Below, piece by piece: positions 58,757-64,000 of a DNA stretch of 64,000 bases. How positions within the stretch are numbered: the first letter of the stretch is position 1; each line of letters opens with the position of its first letter. Source of the DNA: Bursaphelenchus xylophilus (Eukaryota; Nematoda; Chromadorea; Rhabditida; Aphelenchoididae); contig CAJFCV020000001.1 of NCBI GenBank assembly GCA_904066235.2, positions 11,713,291-11,777,290 on the forward strand. The letters are read 5' to 3'. The position numbers were made by a program, and so were the translations under genes. The notes below the pieces were generated by a model that saw nothing but the letters and a program-made list of their open reading frames with translations, searched no databases and was not told the origin of the DNA.

Positions 58757-59925
58757 GTTGATCTAGCGTGAGCTTTATACCAGTTTCCGATTGGAACTTA
58801 CCGGTAAATGAGAAAAATGAAAACGAAAATTTGGTGAATTTCGAATATGCAAATTTTGTTTTTTTTTTTGTGAGAATTCGTGGCAGAATTTGATTTTTTT
58901 TCTTCCAATTTTATTCAATTTTTTTGTTGGCAAAATTCTTGAAACGTTGCAACGCGTTGTGATTTTTCGGAGGATTTCATTGAATTTTGTGGGTATCTGG
59001 ACGACCATGGACAGAATGTTTGGGATGCATGCCACATTTTTGGTGAGTTTTTGATGATTTCTGTTTTATTACTTTTGATTTTGATGCATTCTTTAATGTT
59101 TATGGATTTTTAGATTGTTTTGTGCCCACGGTAATCCCCTATGCTCAGATTCAACATTGTATCAACTGCTGGACGTGTGTCATCATTTGGTGATCTAAAT
59201 CGTCGATGAAGACATCTGAAAACCGTCGAAGTTGTATGGCTTCAATTTGGATGATGCTTGTGGAGATCTAACTTGAAAACGAATCGATATGTAGGTAAAC
59301 GTGGATTGTATTATGAATAAATTGTGAATGAAGTAATTTCTTGGAGTATATTCGCAATGTTTGAGGCTGAAAATGTCTGGAAGGGACGAGGAGGATAGCT
59401 GATATAATTTACTGTAGTACATGTGGATAGTAATGAATTGTTTATCAGATATATTATATTTGAAAAAGGTAAGCGTTGATTTACCTAGTACAATGTCAAC
59501 TGGTTGAAACAGTTAAGTTTTCTTATGGTTACAGAGGTCGACAGTCGTTGAAATGTTCTTCATCTTTTGTGGAGCTCGTTTGTACACTTTACTGCCTTCA
59601 AGTTTTGCCAATTCTCTCTTTATATGTCATCAAATTCGATGTCAAGTAGAATATTAGGACTGCCGATTTCGCCTGATTTTCTAAAATTTTGAGGGAGTCC
59701 CGTGGTACACGATGAATTTTTGTCCCAGATGTTATTCAAAAAACATAATAGCTGAAGACTGTTTAAAGTTGTAATTCTTTATTTATAAGGTCCAACCTCT
59801 GACGTCTAGTGCAATTTAAAATTTCCTTTCAAAAATTTTTTATTATAAAATTTTGCAAAGACGGCAGTAAAGAAGAATGCTAAAGGCGTATGACATTTAT
59901 ATTCCAAGTTTAAAATCCTGACATT
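58757..59925. other. Interval without supported genes
   Basis: The first 350 bp align with 40035-40380 (GTGAGTTTT donor, TTTTAG acceptor on the plus strand). The rest is AT-rich with only short frames. Nothing else is identifiable. Confidence 0.5.
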
Positions 59926-60137
59926 TTGGATGCACTTTTCCCTCCAAATTCATGAGATCCACGCCTCACAGTCAGCAGGCCTCTTCTCGCACAGTCTCCA
60001 ACATAGTTGTGAATGGGTCAGCAGTAACAGGGCTCCTGGAGTCGGTGGTTCTGCCGGTTTCTTCGGTTCTTTTCCTCGCATTTACAAACTTGCACCGTGC
60101 AGTCTTTTAGGAACCTCTGAATCCAAGAGTCCCCCCA

Positions 60138-60934
60138 TGTCGAAAATGACAGGTAAATTGATCGCGTCCCGACATTTCGGGTCAGAGACAGCTCCAATGA
60201 CATATCGGGTCAACCATACCGTTTAACATTTTCGCTTCGGGACTTGGGAGAAGGATTTTTTGAAGAATTCGAACAAATTTTTGAAATGAGCTCGCTTTTA
60301 TTTGCATACAATTTACGACTACCTTCTTACTCCACTCTCTGGCACTGTCTGTGTTTAAATCCCGCGCTTCCAGTTAAAAACATAAACAATGGATACGATT
60401 TTCTTATTTGCTCTTTGTTTATGAACACTATTTTCCTAAAAATTTGTAAAATAAACCTCAATTCTCCAAAGAATCCTTTCCCCAGTCCCAAAGCGAAAAC
60501 GTTTCAAAATTTTTTCAAATTAACCAAAAAATTCTTTTTTCCCAGTCCCGAAGCGAAAGTATTAAACGGTATCGTTGACCCGACCTGCCGCGACCTGAGT
60601 TGTCCCTGACCCGAAACGGCGTAGCGCCAAATTGATTAGCGTTGAGGAGTCGAACAAACCGGAGCCGCAGAAGAAAAAACTGGCCTATCAAGCGATGATT
60701 GAAGAAGGAATTGGGGATCTGGATGAGGCGTTCAGTTCGGATGATGATGAAATACCAAGAGAATTGCTTTTGTCGAATTCTAGCATCCAGAGATCGGGCA
60801 GGTCAGAAGCTCCAGGCCCCTTGAATCAGCCTTCGACATCGAGGTTTCGCATGCGAAAATTGTCAGGACTTGTGAACGCGCGTAGTACCACTAGTCGTTC
60901 CAGGAAGTGCGTATACATTTTTCGCGGCGCATAG
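60138..60934 (+). pseudogene. Acidic ORF, block R copy, interrupted near its start
   Basis: The ATG and first codons (60138-, MSKMTGKL) are separated from the remainder (ISVEESNKPEPQKKK onward, to 60934) by the element 60163-60628. After the break the frame stays open through MIEEGIGDLDEAFSSDDDE and EIPRELLLSNSSIQRS. The acidic core is slightly stronger than in block P. Confidence 0.45.
60163..60628. mobile_element. Element with 8-bp target duplication, copy 1 (466 bp)
   Basis: The 8-bp duplication AAATTGAT flanks it (60155-60162, 60629-60636). The empty site is in block P at 21767-21774. Imperfect inverted ends share TTTCGGGTCAGGGAC and CGATACCGTTTAATA over about 90 bp. Non-coding. Confidence 0.85.
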
Positions 60935-61114
60935 TCCATTTTTCTTCTTTTTTTGCACCGTGCGATTGTTGTCCCGCGCGAAAAATGCGCCGCGATACAG
61001 TTTAGATAAAAAAGCCTACGTCGCTTCGACTTTCGAATTGCACGTTGTAAAAGGTCAAGCGCACAATGCGGAAAAATTGCGGCGAAAGGTCCACGCACTT
61101 TCTGGAACGACTAG
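60891..61114. mobile_element. Inverted-repeat element, 224 bp
   Basis: The ends CTAGTCGTTCCAGGAAGTGC are inverse at both sides (one mismatch). Block P has a shorter decayed version near 22331-22430. Confidence 0.65.
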
Positions 61115-61187
61115 CACTACAACCTCCAAACGTCCCTCCAACACCCGACCGCCGGATCCCGGGAACTTACCGATAAAGATCAGCTCA

Positions 61188-61644
61188 CAGGAAAAGTTTA
61201 CCCCGAATGCGACGTTCAGATTTTGACGAAACTTGGCACAAATTTAGAACAATTTTACAAATTTAGAATAATTTTTTCTAAAATACATGCGAGAATTCTA
61301 CATCGCGCTTGGCAGAAACTACCGAGATTTTCAGACCAAAAGCCGGCAAAAATTTTAGACTTTTTGCCGAATTTCAGCACGAAAAGTTTCACACATACTT
61401 GTAACATAGAGGGTAAGGTTTCCACAAAAAATCAATTTTTTCCGCACAAAACTACCGCAGTTATGGCCAAAAGTGTTTTTCTGTTTGACCGCTCTCCACG
61501 TTTAGTGTGCTCTCTCGGTGGCAAAAATCGTTCAATATCTCGATGGCGCTCGCAAAACGTGAGGTAAAACATTCAGGAATTGATATCTAACGCGTGTGCA
61601 AAATTTTAAAAAATCTGAGCGTCGCACTTCGGGTACTTCCCTTG
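61188..61644. mobile_element. MITE family D, copy 4
   Basis: Same interior as copy 1. A short tandem duplication (ACAAATTTAGAA) lies near 61240-61270. Confidence 0.78.
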
Positions 61645-61922
61645 ACTGATTTCCCATTTTCGGCTTTGGGACACGATTCAAACAATACAATACCGATAAA
61701 AAATGGCGCTTTTACGGCCGAACAAAGGATAAACAACCCTCACGAACCCAACTGTTCTTCCTGGACCTAATCCCCTGCTCCGTATGCATCCTACCCTCCA
61801 CGATGCCAGTCTCCTAGGTCGAAAACGCCCAATGTCCCAGAGGATAGAAGTATCTAGGTCGAGCCATAATTCAACGCCTTTCAGAGCCAAAAACTAAAAG
61901 AATTCTAGGTACCCCTCACTTC

Positions 61923-62346
61923 CGCGTCCTGACATTTCGCGTCAGGGACAGTTCGGGTCAACGACATTTCGGGTCAACAATACCGTTTAATATTTTTGCT
62001 TCGGAATTTGGGAAAAAGGATTTCTCGGAGAATTGTAACAAAATTTTGAACTGTTTTCGCTTCGGGATTAAATCCCGTGCTTCCAGTTAAACACATAAAC
62101 AATGGATACGATTTTCTTATTTGCTCTTCGTTTATACCCCCTATTTTCCTAAAAAAAAATCGAAGATAAACCTCAATTCTTTAGAAAATCCTTTTTCCCC
62201 ACTCCCTAAGCAAAAACATTAAAAAATTTTGTTCCAATTCTCCAAAAAATCCTTTTCTCCAAGTCCCGAAGCGAAAATATTAAACGGTATCGCCGACCCG
62301 ACCTCTCGTGACCCGAGTTGTCCCTGACCCGCAACGCCGTAAAGCT
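61923..62346. mobile_element. Element with 8-bp target duplication, copy 2 (424 bp)
   Basis: The 8-bp duplication CTCACTTC flanks it (61915-61922, 62347-62354). The empty site is in block Q at about 44922-44929 (CTCACTTT). Ends and interior match copy 1. Block P has only its right end near 23150-23200, just before CTCTCACTTCC. Confidence 0.85.
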
Positions 62347-62461
62347 CTCACTTCCAGACTGAACCATCAATCTCTAAGATATACGCTTTCTACCGGCCCA
62401 GTAATAAGAATTTCGTCCTAGGTTGCCCAACTACAGCACCAGCCCAATTCCGATTACTTAC

Positions 62462-62612
62462 CTTCTCCGCCCCTTTCTATCATTTCCCCTTGCCCTTTCA
62501 AAGCAAGCAAGATAAAATAAAAAAGAAACAAATAGATCAAATTAAAATCGTAGGTTCTTCTTCTTCTCGGCTGGAAAGTTGCCTGGACAGGTTTAATGGG
62601 ACTTGAAGGAAT
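62462..62612 (-). CDS. Candidate exon with hydrophobic segment (block R)
   Basis: 151 bp, with acceptor TTCCTTACAG and donor GTAAGTAATCGG intact. It reads IPSSPIKPVQATFQPRRRRT, then YLFLFYFILLA and an acidic/glycine end. One T fewer than block P changes the frame after the hydrophobic run. Confidence 0.3.
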
Positions 62613-62975
62613 CTGTAAGGAAATGGAGATTAGAAGACTAAAAAATCAAAAATAAGGTCAACAATCTCATGAGTAAAACAGGGATCTCAAAAAATTGTAA
62701 TCATAGTGACTAAAATTCCACCAAAAATAGTAGTCATACACTTTTGTCGCATTTAAATTTACTTTATCCCCCTTATTTCACATTAGAGACCAAAACGTCA
62801 AACCGAAAGACACCTGATGTCAGAGACAAAATCAGTGGGTCAAAAACGTTCACGATCCTTAAAAAAATACGAATTTACTTGATCTTTGATCGGAATACCC
62901 CTGTAATCCACCAACGGAATTTAAGATCAGTTTAAAAATCGCCGCTTACTTTTTAATTTTCTTGCATTGTGCAGA

Positions 62976-63041
62976 CTAAACGATGTTCTTGATATCCACC
63001 GCTCCACACTCAAATTTCTTCAAGCTTGTACCAATTGTCAT
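62976..63041 (-). CDS. Small ORF of 21 aa, paralogue of 23696-23770
   Basis: The ATG at 63041 and stop TAG are kept, and the frame is conserved (MTIGTSLKKFECGAVDIKNI plus V). Length differs from P by three codons. Confidence 0.3.
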   Translation of the reverse strand: MTIGTSLKKFECGAVDIKNIV

Positions 63042-63283
63042 TCATATACAAACTTGGACGGGCGACCTGGAAGCAATGTTTTACTACAAACGGAGAAGAT
63101 TTGAAAACTGAATCTCATCAACAACATAAAGCCCTTACAAATCTTTCATAATCAAGTCCTTTACCACTAAATCAGACAATTCATGCAGAAAAAAGTGCCT
63201 CTATCAACTTTTACCACCAAAACGATCAAATATTACACCAGAGAGCTAAAAAAATCCGTCATGACGACGAATTTGGCAAAATA

Positions 63284-63372
63284 CAGGGTGGTTCAGCCGA
63301 AGCTTTCATCCTTAGTTTAAGTATTTCTCCGCCAGTAAAGCACCAATTTCTATAAAATTTATACTAGAAACA
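63284..63372. mobile_element. Solo arm of the long-TIR element
   Basis: Begins TA CAGGGTGGTTCAGCCGAAGC and matches the arms of 24014-25756 for about 90 bp, then stops. Confidence 0.65.
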
Positions 63373-63575
63373 CAAGTTTCTAACATCCTTCCATGAGACA
63401 AATGCGTATTCCAAAATAACCAATCACAAAACAAAACAGCACCTATCTAGACTTTGCAAGCTTTTAAACCCAGGTCTAAACCGTTTAAACCAGCAAAAAT
63501 CAGAGCTTTGAAAAACCCCGTCTCTACCGTAACCATCCAAAAATATGTCGTAATGACTGGCTTTTACACAGCTAA

Positions 63576-64000
63576 CAAGGGAAGTACCCCAAGTGCGACG
63601 CTCAGATTTTCTTTAAATTTTGCACACGCGTCGGGCATAAACTAAATATCGATTCCTGAAAGCTTTAGGTCGCGCTTTGCAAGCGCCACCGAGATATGGA
63701 ACTGTTTTTGTCGGCGAGAGAGTACGCGAAACGCGGAGAGCGGTCAGAGAGAAAAACGTTTTTTGGCCATAACTTTGGCAGTTTCGTTCGGAAAAATTTT
63801 ATTTTTTGTAGAAAAATTATCCTTTACGGTAGAAATAGGTATGAAACTTTTCGTGCCTTCGGCAAAGTGTAAATTTTTTGCCGACTTTCGATTTAAAAAT
63901 CTCGGTTGTTTTTGCAAAGCGCGAGCTAGGATTCTCGCATATATTTTAGAAAAAATTATTCTAAATTTGTGCCAAGTTTCATCAAAATCTGAGCGTCGCA
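63576..64000. mobile_element. MITE family D, copy 5, inverted, cut by the window end
   Basis: Starts CAAGGGAAGTACCCCAAG in reverse orientation relative to copy 1 and runs off the right edge within its other terminal repeat. Confidence 0.8.

Larger units (their letters stand above)
59930..63575. repeat. Composite block R, relative of block P
   Basis: It shares the acidic ORF, MITE D, the GGCGCTTTTACGGCC stretch, the hydrophobic exon and the small ORF with block P, in the same order. It lacks the CAC element and the 22025 element, so it supplies empty sites for both. Confidence 0.65.

Overview
This window is eukaryotic and looks nematode-like. Introns are short (43 to 130 bp), begin GTAAGT and end in T-rich TTTCAG or TTTTAG; acceptors often sit directly before an ATG; the DNA is AT-rich and crowded with TA-flanked inverted-repeat elements. 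The species cannot be named from sequence alone. No prokaryotic gene organisation is seen, and the long open frames in the first 21 kb are satellite artefacts.

Layout. 1-21172: a tandem satellite (unit 159-160 bp, about 132 copies, with an 11-unit higher-order period), open at the left edge. 21173-27260: composite block P of dispersed repeats and gene fragments; partial relatives lie at 43990-47410 (Q) and 59930-63575 (R). 27200-30190: a minus-strand tandem family of small genes built from duplicated, phase-compatible exons, followed by a 27-bp minisatellite. 31091-34827: a minus-strand, five-exon, BTB-like gene of 233 aa. 34980-40034: proline-rich repeat exons, then a minus-strand coiled-coil gene of 399 aa whose large first intron holds a plus-strand spliced unit. 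40373-41864: a plus-strand BTB-like pseudogene. 42056-43854: a TA-flanked element and a LINE remnant. 48370-59050: a second copy of the 31-40 kb segment, with a truncated BTB-like gene and a 400-aa paralogue of the coiled-coil gene.

The clearest results come from comparing paralogous segments inside the window. Several insertions have a matching empty site elsewhere in the same sequence, so element ends and target duplications can be read directly. These include a family with 5'-CAC ends and 5-bp GC-rich duplications, a second family with 8-bp duplications, a hAT-like element, and a 2.46-kb LTR element with no visible difference between its LTRs. Coding status of the small genes rests on splice-phase agreement and on paralogue comparison. 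The BTB-like and coiled-coil models are the best supported. None of the genes except the BTB-like one resembles a family I can name with confidence.
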